Source: an uncultured bacterium (GTDB lineage Bacteria; Cloacimonadota; Cloacimonadia; Cloacimonadales; Cloacimonadaceae). Taken from it: a DNA stretch of 64,000 nt. The DNA lies in the NCBI GenBank assembly GCA_938009275.1, contig CALLHY010000011.1, forward strand, positions 1-64,000. The letters run 5' to 3'. Shown one piece after another: positions 53,825 through 62,735 of the stretch (its first letter is position 1; every line of letters starts with the position of its first letter). The position numbers and the translations under genes were made by a program. Under the pieces are notes generated by a model. It made no database searches. It was given only the letters and a program-made list of their open reading frames with translations, and was not told the DNA's origin.

Positions 53825-54460
53825 TTTTGACCTCTAAACGACACCGGTGAAATTCAACTATCTATGCAATCAATACTGCTATCTTTACGCAAGCCAGACC
53901 ACCATGAATATTACTATTGTCGTTTCGGGGTTAAACATAGGGAGCAGGATACACGACGAGGTCTGATTTGATACTTTATTTGGTTTACACACAGGGCAGG
54001 CAAGTCTTGCTTATATTTGTCCATGTTTTAACTCACAATTTGCTAAAGGGATAGCGACTGATAGCCCGGTTGCATCACTTGTAAAGCGTGGAAGCTCCAA
54101 AGTGCGATGGCTGGGGCAGATTGTAAGTCAATACGTCGCATCGTTTTGACCCCTAAACGACACATCCTAAATGCAACTATCTATGCAATCAATACTGCTA
54201 TCTTTACGCAAGCTAGACCACTATGAATCTTACTATTGTCGTTTCGGGGTTAAAACGAAGGGAGCAGGATACACGACGAGGTCTGATTTGATACTTTATT
54301 TGGTTTACACACAAGGCAGGCAAGTCTTGCTTAAATTCGTCCATGTTTTAACTCTCAATTTGCTAATAAGATACTGGCTTGTAACCCGGTTGCATCACTT
54401 GTAATGCGGGTAACTCTGGAGTATATTGGCAGGGGCAAATTGAAAGTCAAAACCCAGAAA
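53825..54460 (+). repeat. 319-bp tandem direct duplication with internal 19-bp inverted motifs
   Basis: Copy 1 begins at 53825 and copy 2 at 54144 (period 319), with identical stretches such as ACACGACGAGGTCTGATTTG and AACTATCTATGCAATCAATA. In each copy the first 112 bases are bounded by TTTTGACCCCTAAACGACA and an inverted TGTCGTTTCGGGGTTAAAA (17 of 19 matching in copy 2). A third left motif stands alone at 53773. Such short inverted ends recall transposon ends or a MITE. No transposase is seen. Confidence 0.88.
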
Positions 54461-54494
54461 GCAACGCCGCAGGAAATGCGCTATCATTGCAGAT

Positions 54495-54530
54495 TTATTA
54501 CGGATGAAATCTGCAATGAATCCGTAATAA
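54495..54530. repeat. Hairpin related to the composite repeat family
   Basis: TTATTACGGAT (54495-54505) and ATCCGTAATAA (54520-54530) form a perfect 11-base stem around 14 bases. The arm ATTACGGATGAAAT is shared with the hairpin at 37543. An overlapping GCAGATTT / AAATCTGC pair allows an alternative stem. Confidence 0.75.
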
Positions 54531-54621
54531 TACTGCAATGCGTTCTGGAGTGCTGGGGTCACCAGCGTGGAAAAGAGGAAGGAGGAAGGTTAAGCGTTAG
54601 ATGTTAAGCGTTCCATTGTCG

Positions 54622-54640
54622 TTCCCGACTTGATCGGGAA
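54622..54640. repeat. Short inverted repeat TTCCCGA-CTTGA-TCGGGAA
   Basis: Perfect 7-base stem with a 5-base loop, inside GTCGTTCCCGACTTGATCGG. This motif type is often seen as a dispersed intergenic repeat in bacteria (from general knowledge). Only one copy was noticed in the window. Confidence 0.6.
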
Positions 54641-54950
54641 TCCAGCCCTTTTATAGTCCACGAATTACACAAACTTACACGAATTTCATTTACTCCAGAA
54701 CACCAGCACCCTGTCACTTTATCACTTTATCACACTCCAACACACTATGTCCAGCTCGTGTTTCACTTTTACACTCATACACTCTTCCACTTATCCACTT
54801 ATCCACTTTCCCACATCACTAGCTTCAATCAGAAAGGGAGGTGACATGAACGGGTAAAGAATTGTCTTGACAGCAAAAGACAGCAATCGGGATTATGGCA
54901 CGGAAAAGTAACAAAATGCTCGTACACCTGCATGTTTAAAGGAGGTATAA

Positions 54951-56246
54951 TTGTTCTATACAGCCCGTGAATGCCCGCTGAACAGGGGATTTGTGCGCAC
55001 TTTTATCCTTCTGTTAATGCTAATGGGGCTTGCTGGCGCGCAGTTAAATGCCGAGATATTAATCCCGATGGACATCACTCAGACTAATCACCTTAAAGCA
55101 TACGGCATAGCTTTTTATGGGCTGCAAGAGCAGATGATTGGCAAATGGCTGCTAAACTACCGGGGAGGCAGCTTCCTCTTTCCCGATTCAGACGCTATGG
55201 CAGCCTTGTGCAACATCCGTGGAGTACGCTTTGAGAGAATATCCTCGGCTCAGGTGGGGGCTATCCTTAGCGAGATTCAGGAAGCCAACATGGAAAGCGT
55301 GACCCTGGAAAAAGAGCCCAAAATAGCCGTTTACATACCCCCTAATACGCTCCCCTGGGATGATGCCGTGTCTCTGGCTTTAGAATATGCAGAGATAGAC
55401 TATGATCGCCTATGGGACGATGAAGTTTTGGAGGGCAAACTAAACGACTACGATTGGTTGCACCTTCATCATGAGGATTTCACAGGCCAGTATGGCAAGT
55501 TTTATGGTTCCTACCGCAATACGAGTTGGTATCAAAACGATATTAAGGTTAATGAGGCCATGGCTGCCAAACATGGATACGCCAAGGTGTGGCAGCTGAA
55601 ACACGCTGTGGCAGAAAAGATAAGAGACTATGTGTTAAAGGGCGGATTTCTATTCGCCATGTGCGCGGCAACCGATACTTACGACATTGCACTGGCAGCT
55701 CATAACATGGATATAGTGGACTCGACCATCGATGGAGATGGGATAGACCCTCAGTATAACAAAAAGCTTGATTTTGGCCGCACCTTTGCCTTCGAGAACT
55801 TTAGTGTTCGCCCCAATCCCTTTGAGTATGAATTCTCCGATATAGATGCCAGTGACTATTCACGCTTACGCGGAGCAGAGGCAGATTACTTTCAGCTCTT
55901 CGACTTCTCGGCAAAATACGACCCCGTGCCCACGATGCTAACCCAGTGCCACACCAATGTGATAGATGGCTTTCTGGGGCAAACGACCTCTTTTTTTAAG
56001 GACAAGGTGAAGAAAAGCGTTATTATATTAGCAGAAGTGCCGGGACAAAATGAAGTTAAATACATACATGGCAACATTGGCAAGGGCACTTTTACCTTTT
56101 ATGGCGGGCATGATCCCGAAGATTATCAGCACAAGGTTGGCGATCCTGAAACCATCCTTGAGCTATATAAAACATCACCCGGCTATAGGTTGATACTGAA
56201 TAATGTGCTGTTCCCCGCTGCCGAGAAAAAGCAGCTAAAGACATGA
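54951..56246 (+). CDS. Secreted protein of the Bacteroidota 'asparagine synthetase B-like' family
   Basis: 431 residues, start TTG at 54951 with AAAGGAGG five bases upstream. Signal peptide (FVRTFILLLMLMGLAGAQLNA), then ILIPMDITQTNHLKAYGIAF and LLNYRGGSFLFPDSDAM. These are the start of a conserved secreted family often labelled asparagine synthetase B in Bacteroidota databases, although it has none of the AsnB glutaminase or synthetase motifs. Later parts (DYDWLHLHHEDFTGQYGKFY, GTFTFYGGHDPEDYQH) contain conserved His and Asp, and the GGHDPE segment recalls ThuA/GATase1-like folds. Function unknown. It precedes an MCE protein and a peptidase-barrel protein on the same strand with short gaps. 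Confidence 0.78.
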   Translation: MFYTARECPLNRGFVRTFILLLMLMGLAGAQLNAEILIPMDITQTNHLKAYGIAFYGLQEQMIGKWLLNYRGGSFLFPDSDAMAALCNIRGVRFERISSAQVGAILSEIQEANMESVTLEKEPKIAVYIPPNTLPWDDAVSLALEYAEIDYDRLWDDEVLEGKLNDYDWLHLHHEDFTGQYGKFYGSYRNTSWYQNDIKVNEAMAAKHGYAKVWQLKHAVAEKIRDYVLKGGFLFAMCAATDTYDIALAAHNMDIVDSTIDGDGIDPQYNKKLDFGRTFAFENFSVRPNPFEYEFSDIDASDYSRLRGAEADYFQLFDFSAKYDPVPTMLTQCHTNVIDGFLGQTTSFFKDKVKKSVIILAEVPGQNEVKYIHGNIGKGTFTFYGGHDPEDYQHKVGDPETILELYKTSPGYRLILNNVLFPAAEKKQLKT

Positions 56247-56253
56247 GGTGTAA

Positions 56254-57156
56254 TTGAAAAAGTTCTATCCAGATATTCGTAAAGTGCAGATTAAAACCGG
56301 ATTGTGGTCAGTGATTATTGCCCTGATCCTGTTGTTTAGCTACTTGTGGCTAACTAACCGCCTGGCGATGAATTCCAGCTATACTTTGTCCATTGGTTTC
56401 GAAGATGTGAACGGATTGGAAGTGGGTGATAAAGTGGTGTATAGAGGCATGGAAGTGGGGCGGATAAGGAGCATAAAGGCTAGCGGCGACAGAATAATCG
56501 TTAGTGCCGGAATTGGCACTGAAATAAGCCTTAAAGAGGGCAGTAAGTTCATGGTGGCTGATAGCGGGCTAATGGGCGGTAAAACGCTGGTGATAAGCCC
56601 CGGAAATGGCACAGCAAAACTGGAAGCCGGAAAGGTGCATGAGGGCAGCACTCCTGATGGCATTATGAACATGATTAGCAAGGCAAGCTCAACACTAAAT
56701 GAGCTTCAGGAGACGCTGATAGCAGTTAAAGAGCCCGGAGGTGTGTTAGACGGTTCACAGCAACTTCTCAAAACAGCCGATGGCACCCTGAAGAGCACAG
56801 AGAAAGCTGTAACAGAGCTGAAGACAGAGCTTAGCGGGGCAGTTTCCCGCGTGGATAGATTAACAGCAGAGATTAATGATGTCTTACAAGAAAACCGGGA
56901 ACCACTTAAGAATACCATAGCTGATACCCGACCCTTACTGGTGAGAATAAATGGCACTTTAGACAGTTTACAAACCCTGTCTAATAACCTGAATATAGCC
57001 GCTAAAACCATGAATAGTGGCGATGGAACGGCTGCCAGGCTTCTGAATGACGACCAGCTTTATCAGAAGTTAAACACCTCAATAGAAAATCTGGATACCT
57101 TGATAAAAGACATCAGGGCAAATCCCAAGAAATACGTAAAGTTTAGTTTGTTTTAG
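56254..57156 (+). CDS. MCE/MlaD family lipid-transport protein
   Basis: 300 residues, start TTG at 56254 with GAGG upstream. One N-terminal membrane span (TGLWSVIIALILLFSYLWL), then a single MCE domain (about 42-118: YTLSIGFEDVNGLEVGDKVV, YRGMEVGRIRSI, GGKTLVISPG). A long helical region to the C-terminus follows (STLNELQETLIAV, LSNNLNIAAKTMNSG), as in substrate-binding proteins of Mla-type ABC systems that shuttle phospholipids or other hydrophobic molecules. The partner ATPase and permease (MlaF/MlaE) are not in the window. It lies seven bases after the AsnB-like gene and seven before the next. Confidence 0.88.
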   Translation: MKKFYPDIRKVQIKTGLWSVIIALILLFSYLWLTNRLAMNSSYTLSIGFEDVNGLEVGDKVVYRGMEVGRIRSIKASGDRIIVSAGIGTEISLKEGSKFMVADSGLMGGKTLVISPGNGTAKLEAGKVHEGSTPDGIMNMISKASSTLNELQETLIAVKEPGGVLDGSQQLLKTADGTLKSTEKAVTELKTELSGAVSRVDRLTAEINDVLQENREPLKNTIADTRPLLVRINGTLDSLQTLSNNLNIAAKTMNSGDGTAARLLNDDQLYQKLNTSIENLDTLIKDIRANPKKYVKFSLF

Positions 57157-57163
57157 GATAAAA

Positions 57164-60100
57164 ATGAAAAAAGCTATAGTTTTGAGCCTGCTATTGGTGA
57201 TTATTGGATGGGCAAATGCGCTTTCCTTTGGGCAAAATAAGGTAAACGCCGTTCAGCAAGATTGGTCACAGATACAGACAATGCATTTCGACATCTATTT
57301 CCCCAAGGGGGAGGATGAATTTGGCAGAGTTGTGTCGCTAATGTCTGAAGATATCTATTACTATATAAAAGAAGAATTTAAGATTCCCATCCATAGCCGC
57401 ATACCGGTAATCTTTTATGCCACCAAAACGGAGTTTCAGACTACCAATATAATCTATCCCTTACTGTCTGAAGGCGTTGGGGGATTCACCGAGAGCTTGC
57501 GCAACAGAGTGGTGGTGCCCTTTGACGGAAGCTATGCCGCTTTGGAGGAATTGCTAGCCCACGAGCTTACACATGCCTACATTAATGCCTTGGACAGCCG
57601 CTATGTAAATGCCTTTACAGCCTTGCGCCCCATAGCTTTTCCCTTTTGGTTTTCAGAAGGCTTACCCGAGTATCTGTCTATTGGCGGAGAAGATGACTAT
57701 AATAACATGTTTCTGATGGACATGGTAATAAACGATAGAATAGGCAAATTGCAGGAGACAGACGGGTATCTGGCATACAGGCTGGGAGAAAGCTTTTTAG
57801 CATATATAGCCGATACGTGGGGACGCAGTAAGGTGCCCGAATACTTCTTTGCCCTTAGAAACATGAGCAACGTGGATGAAGCAACCAAGAAAGTTTTCGG
57901 CATGGATTTCAAAGACCTGGAATCGCGCTGGAACTATCAGCTAAAGCGCGACTATTTTCCCCGTATCAACAGCCATAACATCCCCATGGAAAGCATGGAT
58001 CAGCGCACCTTTCACGCGAAAGATGGGTCGTATTTCAATTTCGCTCCGCGTTTCTCGCCCGATGGCAGCCGCTATGTGTATTATTCCAATGCTGGCGCGC
58101 GCTATAGCATTTGGATGGCGGGAACTCAGGGTCTGGCAGATAACAAGATGATATTACGGGGAGAAAGCACTGGCAAGCTGGAAGAGTTTTATTACTTCCG
58201 TTCCACCTTAAGCTGGTTTCCAGACAATCGCAGGATTGCCTTTGCCGCCAAAACATCGGATGGAGACAGGATTCACATATACGATGTTGATAATACCAGG
58301 ATTGAATCTACCATTAGTATCCCATCTTTGAGTGCTATCTATGAGGTGGACGTCAGCCCCGATGGCAAGCACCTTGTTATGGCAGCACAAAGCGGAATGC
58401 AGGCAGATTTGTATCTATACGACCTGGAAAGCAAGCAGCTTACCCAGCTTACTAATGATGATTACAACGATGCCAATCCGCGGTTTTCACCCGATGGTGG
58501 CCGGATAGCATTTTCTTCAGAACGTCGCTACACACCCGGGAAACCACGTTATGGGCTATTTACAGATTTGGTAAGAGACGTGTTCTATATTGAGCTTGCA
58601 AGTAAAGGCACAATTCAGGTTACTCGTGATGACTACGATTGCTATGCTCCTGTTTGGGCAGATAACGGGAATAAGCTGGTGTTTATTTCCAACCGCAACA
58701 GAATAAGTAACCTGGAGGTTATAGACCTTCAAACAAACTCTCGGGGTGAGCTTGCCAAGACCATGGCAGGAATCTTTGCTGCCGATATTGGCATCAAAGA
58801 TGGAAATATGCTGGTGGCAAACTACTTTGATGGAGCGTGGGACATATATTACGACGATAATCCCTTCAGCAACATCACCTATGCGGACTACAAAGTACCA
58901 GAAAACTTTAAAAGAACTACCCGGCTAATGGACAGCATTGATCTGGATAGGCTAAATATCTTCAACAAACGCACAAAGGCTGAGATCAAGCGAAGCAACC
59001 CCGCACGCAAACCAGACCCCAGACGCCCGATTTTTAAGGAGCACGAGTATACTTTCGAAGATTCTTTATACCTTTTTCCAGACTTTAGCTGGGATGACAA
59101 ACCAGATAGCACCAGAGGAAGCATTGAGATTAAGCCCTACAAATCCAAGTTTGCCTTAGACTACCTGTGGGGTGGCATGGCTTACTCATCATCTATGGGA
59201 GCTTTTGGCAATGTTGAGCTGGGATTTAGCGACCTGATGGGCAATCATGGCATTGGGATAAGCCTGGGCATAAGCAGTTCGCTGGAACAAACGAACATGC
59301 TTCTGTCTTACATATACTTAAAAAAACGCGCTGACTATGGATTTGGGCTATACAACTTCTACGATGAATATCTGTATAGACGGGTATTACCCGGTCAGGA
59401 CGAGTATATGCGCTTGCGTAGCAGGGAAACAGGTGTCAATTTGGTGTTTAGATATCCCTTTAGCAGATTTAGTAGATTGGAGCTTGATAATCGCTTTTAT
59501 CAGGTGGAGCAGTCATGGGACTGGCTGCCACCCGCAAATGTGGCTGACGAGAACTGGATTGAAGATGTAGAGATAAATAAAGACACCGTCTTTGCTCCCG
59601 GGCTAAGCTTGGTGTTTGACAATTCACTTTCCGGCTCAACTGGCCCTTTGGTGGGGCTAAGGGCATTGTATCACATTCGTAAAAGCTTTGCTATAGATAA
59701 TCTGGAATACCTAACCAACTATATTGATGTACGCAGTTACAATTTATTCAGCAAGCGTTATAGCCTTGCTATGCGACTTAATGCAGGCGTCAGCACGGGT
59801 AAAAACCCCGATCGATTCAGCTTAGACGGTTACTACGGGGTTCGTGCCCTGGACACCAGCCTGAGTGGGCACAAAAAAGCACTTACCAGTCTTGAACTTC
59901 GTTTCCCCTTCCTGGATTATTTCGCCATAGCCTTTCCCATTCCGCTGGTTTTGGGAAACATCCGGGGAAGCATCTTCGCCGATGTTGGTAGTGTTTGGGA
60001 TGATACAGATAAGTTTCGCGGCATGAACAACGATAAGCTACAAGACATCAAGCTTGGTTATGGCGTTGGCCCCCGCTTGAGCCTCGGTTATTTTGTTCTA

Positions 60101-60181
60101 AAATTCGATGTAACGTGGCTAACCGATTTATCCGAAATTGGCAAGCCAACATATTACCTTAGTTTGACTGAAGACTTTTAA
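57164..60181 (+). CDS. Secreted peptidase MA-like / TolB-type propeller / outer-membrane barrel fusion
   Basis: 1005 residues. Signal peptide (AIVLSLLLVIIGWANA). Residues about 35-270 are a gluzincin-type peptidase-MA-like domain with LAHELTHAYI (H133-E-x-x-H137) and FWFSEGLPEYLS (third ligand Glu165 or Glu169), so zinc binding is plausible. Residues about 290-600 hold PD40/TolB-like propeller repeats (FAPRFSPDGSRYVYYSN, NPRFSPDGGRIAFSSER, APVWADNGNKLVFISNR). The C-terminal 350 residues look like a BamA/surface-antigen beta-barrel (GVNLVFRYPFSRFSRLELDN, ending in TYYLSLTEDF with a terminal Phe). The protein would sit in the outer membrane. Substrate or role unknown. Confidence 0.85.
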   Translation: MKKAIVLSLLLVIIGWANALSFGQNKVNAVQQDWSQIQTMHFDIYFPKGEDEFGRVVSLMSEDIYYYIKEEFKIPIHSRIPVIFYATKTEFQTTNIIYPLLSEGVGGFTESLRNRVVVPFDGSYAALEELLAHELTHAYINALDSRYVNAFTALRPIAFPFWFSEGLPEYLSIGGEDDYNNMFLMDMVINDRIGKLQETDGYLAYRLGESFLAYIADTWGRSKVPEYFFALRNMSNVDEATKKVFGMDFKDLESRWNYQLKRDYFPRINSHNIPMESMDQRTFHAKDGSYFNFAPRFSPDGSRYVYYSNAGARYSIWMAGTQGLADNKMILRGESTGKLEEFYYFRSTLSWFPDNRRIAFAAKTSDGDRIHIYDVDNTRIESTISIPSLSAIYEVDVSPDGKHLVMAAQSGMQADLYLYDLESKQLTQLTNDDYNDANPRFSPDGGRIAFSSERRYTPGKPRYGLFTDLVRDVFYIELASKGTIQVTRDDYDCYAPVWADNGNKLVFISNRNRISNLEVIDLQTNSRGELAKTMAGIFAADIGIKDGNMLVANYFDGAWDIYYDDNPFSNITYADYKVPENFKRTTRLMDSIDLDRLNIFNKRTKAEIKRSNPARKPDPRRPIFKEHEYTFEDSLYLFPDFSWDDKPDSTRGSIEIKPYKSKFALDYLWGGMAYSSSMGAFGNVELGFSDLMGNHGIGISLGISSSLEQTNMLLSYIYLKKRADYGFGLYNFYDEYLYRRVLPGQDEYMRLRSRETGVNLVFRYPFSRFSRLELDNRFYQVEQSWDWLPPANVADENWIEDVEINKDTVFAPGLSLVFDNSLSGSTGPLVGLRALYHIRKSFAIDNLEYLTNYIDVRSYNLFSKRYSLAMRLNAGVSTGKNPDRFSLDGYYGVRALDTSLSGHKKALTSLELRFPFLDYFAIAFPIPLVLGNIRGSIFADVGSVWDDTDKFRGMNNDKLQDIKLGYGVGPRLSLGYFVLKFDVTWLTDLSEIGKPTYYLSLTEDF

Positions 60182-60207
60182 TGACAATGAATATATAAGG
60201 AGTGATC

Positions 60208-61689
60208 ATGAAGATTGATGTAATCCGTAAGCTCCCCGAGCATTTGGATACTATTATCCTGATGCAAGAAGAAGGTGGAGCGGTACAGGGCATTGAATAC
60301 ATCCCTGTAGAACTGCTAAACACGATCGAAATGTATTTGAAAAGCGAAGAATATGGCTTCGGCTTTGGCGAACTGAAGAGCTTTAGCCTGGTAATTGCCA
60401 AACGCAAGACAAACGTTATTCTCTTGGGTGCCGGCAACAAGGAGCAACTTACAGTTAACAAGCTTAGAAACCTGTTTGCTTCCTCCATCCGTACTGCAAA
60501 GAAGATGAATGCACGTCAGATATTCCTATTCCCCGGTTTTGAACTGCCCGTAAATGATGTGGCCTTTGGTCATGTGCTTGCCGAAACTGCATTGCTGGTG
60601 TCTTATAAGTTCGACAAATACCTTAATTCGGACAAGAACAAAGACTTGCCAGAATCACTTCATTACGTGTTAAATACCAAAAACACCCGTCACCTGAATC
60701 GTGGCATTTTGGAGGGCAGAATCTACGCCGAAACCACCAATTTGGCACGTGAATTGGTTAATGAGCCAGCAAACGTGATGACTCCTGAAGCACTGGCAGA
60801 AGCGGCAAAACGGGCAGCCCTCCAATATGGTTTCACCTTAGAGACCCATTCTTATGACAAACTACGCAGAATAAAGATGGATGCCTTCCTGGCTGTAGCA
60901 AGAGGCTCGGCTCGTGAACCCAGACTAATTGTAATGCATTACAATGGTAATCCAGATAAGCGGCATGAGTTGATTGCCCTGGTTGGCAAGGGATTAACTT
61001 ATGACAGTGGCGGCTATTGCATTAAAACGCCTCCCGGCATGGTAAACATGAAGAACGACATGGGCGGTGCAGCCGCCGTTATTGGTGCCATGTGTGCCAT
61101 ATCGGCAATGAAGCTGAAGGTTAATGTGGTAGCAATCATTGCTGCTTGCGAGAACATGATATCCGGCGATGCCTATCGTGCGGGAGATATCATCACCTCC
61201 ATGGCAGGTAAAACCATCGAAGTAATAAACACCGATGCCGAGGGACGCTTAACCCTTTGTGATGCCATTCATTATGCTATAGAGAAAGAACATGCAGACA
61301 AGATACTGGATATAGCTACTTTAACCGGAGCAGCAGTGGCAGCTTTGGGAACACAGTTCTCAGCAGTGGTAACCAACAGTGAGCCCTGGTTTGAGCAACT
61401 AAAAAGTGCCGCTGCCTTCACTGGAGAAAATGTGTGGCAAATGCCAAATCATCCAGAATACAAAGAATTAATAAAATCCGAGATAGCCGATCTGAAGAAT
61501 GTAGGTGGCCCAATGGCAGGTGCCATTACCGCAGGATTATTCCTTCAGGAATTTGTGCAGGAAAAGCCCTGGCTACACATTGATATAGCAGGAACAGCCC
61601 TAAAAGACAAAGAAAGTGGAGTTAATCCCTTTGGGGCTACAGGTGTAGGAGTGCGGCTATTAACTTCTCTGATAAGAAACATGGAATAA
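60208..61689 (+). CDS. pepA: Leucyl aminopeptidase (M17)
   Basis: 493 residues from the ATG at 60208 (AAGGAG five bases upstream). M17 metallopeptidase that removes N-terminal residues from peptides with two metal ions. The catalytic half is intact: LVGKGLTYDSGGYCIKTP (metal and Lys), NDMGGAAAVIGA, NTDAEGRLTLCDAIHYA (the family signature), IATLTGAAVAALG and ATGVGVRLL near the end. N-terminal macro-like domain about 1-160. Cytosolic; fits peptide fermentation together with the M20 peptidase at 18.9 kb. Confidence 0.94.
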   Translation: MKIDVIRKLPEHLDTIILMQEEGGAVQGIEYIPVELLNTIEMYLKSEEYGFGFGELKSFSLVIAKRKTNVILLGAGNKEQLTVNKLRNLFASSIRTAKKMNARQIFLFPGFELPVNDVAFGHVLAETALLVSYKFDKYLNSDKNKDLPESLHYVLNTKNTRHLNRGILEGRIYAETTNLARELVNEPANVMTPEALAEAAKRAALQYGFTLETHSYDKLRRIKMDAFLAVARGSAREPRLIVMHYNGNPDKRHELIALVGKGLTYDSGGYCIKTPPGMVNMKNDMGGAAAVIGAMCAISAMKLKVNVVAIIAACENMISGDAYRAGDIITSMAGKTIEVINTDAEGRLTLCDAIHYAIEKEHADKILDIATLTGAAVAALGTQFSAVVTNSEPWFEQLKSAAAFTGENVWQMPNHPEYKELIKSEIADLKNVGGPMAGAITAGLFLQEFVQEKPWLHIDIAGTALKDKESGVNPFGATGVGVRLLTSLIRNME

Positions 61690-61738
61690 GTTATACTGGT
61701 AGTAAGATGCAACCATTCTTGCTACCTTTGGAGTATCG

Positions 61739-61772
61739 CCCGGCCATATACTGAGACATGGTTATGGCCGGG
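61739..61772 (+). promoter_or_regulatory. Strong hairpin between pepA and the metal transporter
   Basis: CCCGGCCATA (61739-61748) pairs perfectly with TATGGCCGGG (61763-61772) around 14 bases. No T-run follows, so it could be a rho-type or bidirectional stop, an RNA element, or a dimer site for a metal regulator. Its position 58 bases before the metal-binding lipoprotein gene is the only hint. Confidence 0.5.
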
Positions 61773-61829
61773 TAGATAATGTGTGATGAGGTAGAGTTTG
61801 CCGGCAAAAAATGAAATGAGGATATGAAC

Positions 61830-62735
61830 ATGAAGTACTTGAATGCAATCGCATTGTTGTTGTTATTGATGTTCGCTGTGTCGTGCCAGCATAGAGGAGA
61901 AAGGAAAAAACCGTTGTTAGTGGCCTCCATTCATCCTTATGAACTTATTTTACGGCAATTGGCCGGTAGTGACTTTGATGTGCAAAGCATCATCCCAGCC
62001 AGCGCATCACCCCATTCATGGTCGCCCAAACCATCCGACCTGAAAGCCTTGATGGAAGCATCGTTTATTTTGTCTAACGGTATGGGCCTGGAAGAAAGCC
62101 TGCAAAAAAGTCTGGCAACCAGGCCAACCGAGCATGTGGAAGTTGCCACGCTACTAAAAGATGTTATCCCCTTAATTGCTACAAGCGATCATCATGATGA
62201 GCTGCACGAGCATAAGCACGAAGGTGATGACCCCCATTTATGGACGTCCACTTTCCTGATGAGCCGCTTGATTACGAAACTTGAAAAAGAGCTCAGTAGC
62301 CGCTTTCCCAATTCCAGTTTAGTGTTTAAACAGAACGCCGATATTATGCGCGGCGAAATGGATGCCCTGATAGAACAGATAAACGAGGAGCGAAGAGCTT
62401 TTTCCGAAACTGGACTGGTTACCTATCACAATAGCTTTCAGTACTTCACCCATGAATTTGACATTGAGTACCTCGGATGGGTGCAGTTTTCCCCTGGCAA
62501 AGAGCCAAACCCCAAAGACTTAACAGAACTTGGCAATACCATTAAAGAACATAAAGTGCAGGCAGTTTTCATAGAACCTCAAATGAGTAAAAAGGCCGGA
62601 GAGTTGCTTGCCAAAGAATTTGACCTCAAACTACTAACCCTTGATCCCCTGGGTAGTGACAATCGTGTAGCCACTATCGCAGAGCTTTTTATGGATAATT
62701 GGAACAGCATGAAGGAGGCTTTTACCCTGAAATGA
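61830..62735 (+). CDS. Zinc/manganese-binding lipoprotein (ZnuA/TroA type)
   Basis: 301 residues from the ATG at 61830 (an ATG at 61824 is also possible, but too close to GAGG). Lipoprotein signal with lipobox FAVSC. The cluster A-1 metal-binding pattern is present: PHSWSPKPSD (first His), a His-rich loop SDHHDELHEHKHEGDDPHLW as in zinc-type members, TYHNSFQYFTHEF, and FIEPQMSKK with the last acidic ligand region. It binds zinc or manganese in the periplasm for the ABC importer. It overlaps the ATPase gene by ATGA. Confidence 0.9.
   Translation: MKYLNAIALLLLLMFAVSCQHRGERKKPLLVASIHPYELILRQLAGSDFDVQSIIPASASPHSWSPKPSDLKALMEASFILSNGMGLEESLQKSLATRPTEHVEVATLLKDVIPLIATSDHHDELHEHKHEGDDPHLWTSTFLMSRLITKLEKELSSRFPNSSLVFKQNADIMRGEMDALIEQINEERRAFSETGLVTYHNSFQYFTHEFDIEYLGWVQFSPGKEPNPKDLTELGNTIKEHKVQAVFIEPQMSKKAGELLAKEFDLKLLTLDPLGSDNRVATIAELFMDNWNSMKEAFTLK

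Larger units (their letters stand above)
53715..54950. other. Large non-coding region with tandem duplication and low-complexity DNA
   Basis: 1236 bases. It holds a 319-bp tandem duplication (53825-54460), three hairpin-type short repeats (described separately) and, at about 54710-54822, pyrimidine-rich DNA with repeats of CTTATCCA and CACTTTATCA and almost no G on the plus strand. The small open frames at 54171-54404 and 54404-54607 are not preserved in the first duplicate and look fortuitous. A strong ribosome site (AAAGGAGG) closes the region. Confidence 0.7.

Noticed and set aside
53773..54460. CRISPR array
   Set aside because: Only two long tandem units and three short motif copies; no regular short repeat with unique spacers and no cas gene in the window.
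54171..54607. Two small plus-strand frames (77 and 67 codons) in the non-coding region
   Set aside because: The first is not preserved in the other copy of the tandem duplication, and neither has a ribosome site or a protein-like pattern.
54951..56246. Asparagine synthetase B
   Set aside because: The sequence resembles a secreted family that carries that name in databases, but it has a signal peptide and lacks the N-terminal Cys glutaminase and the ATP-pyrophosphatase motif of real AsnB.
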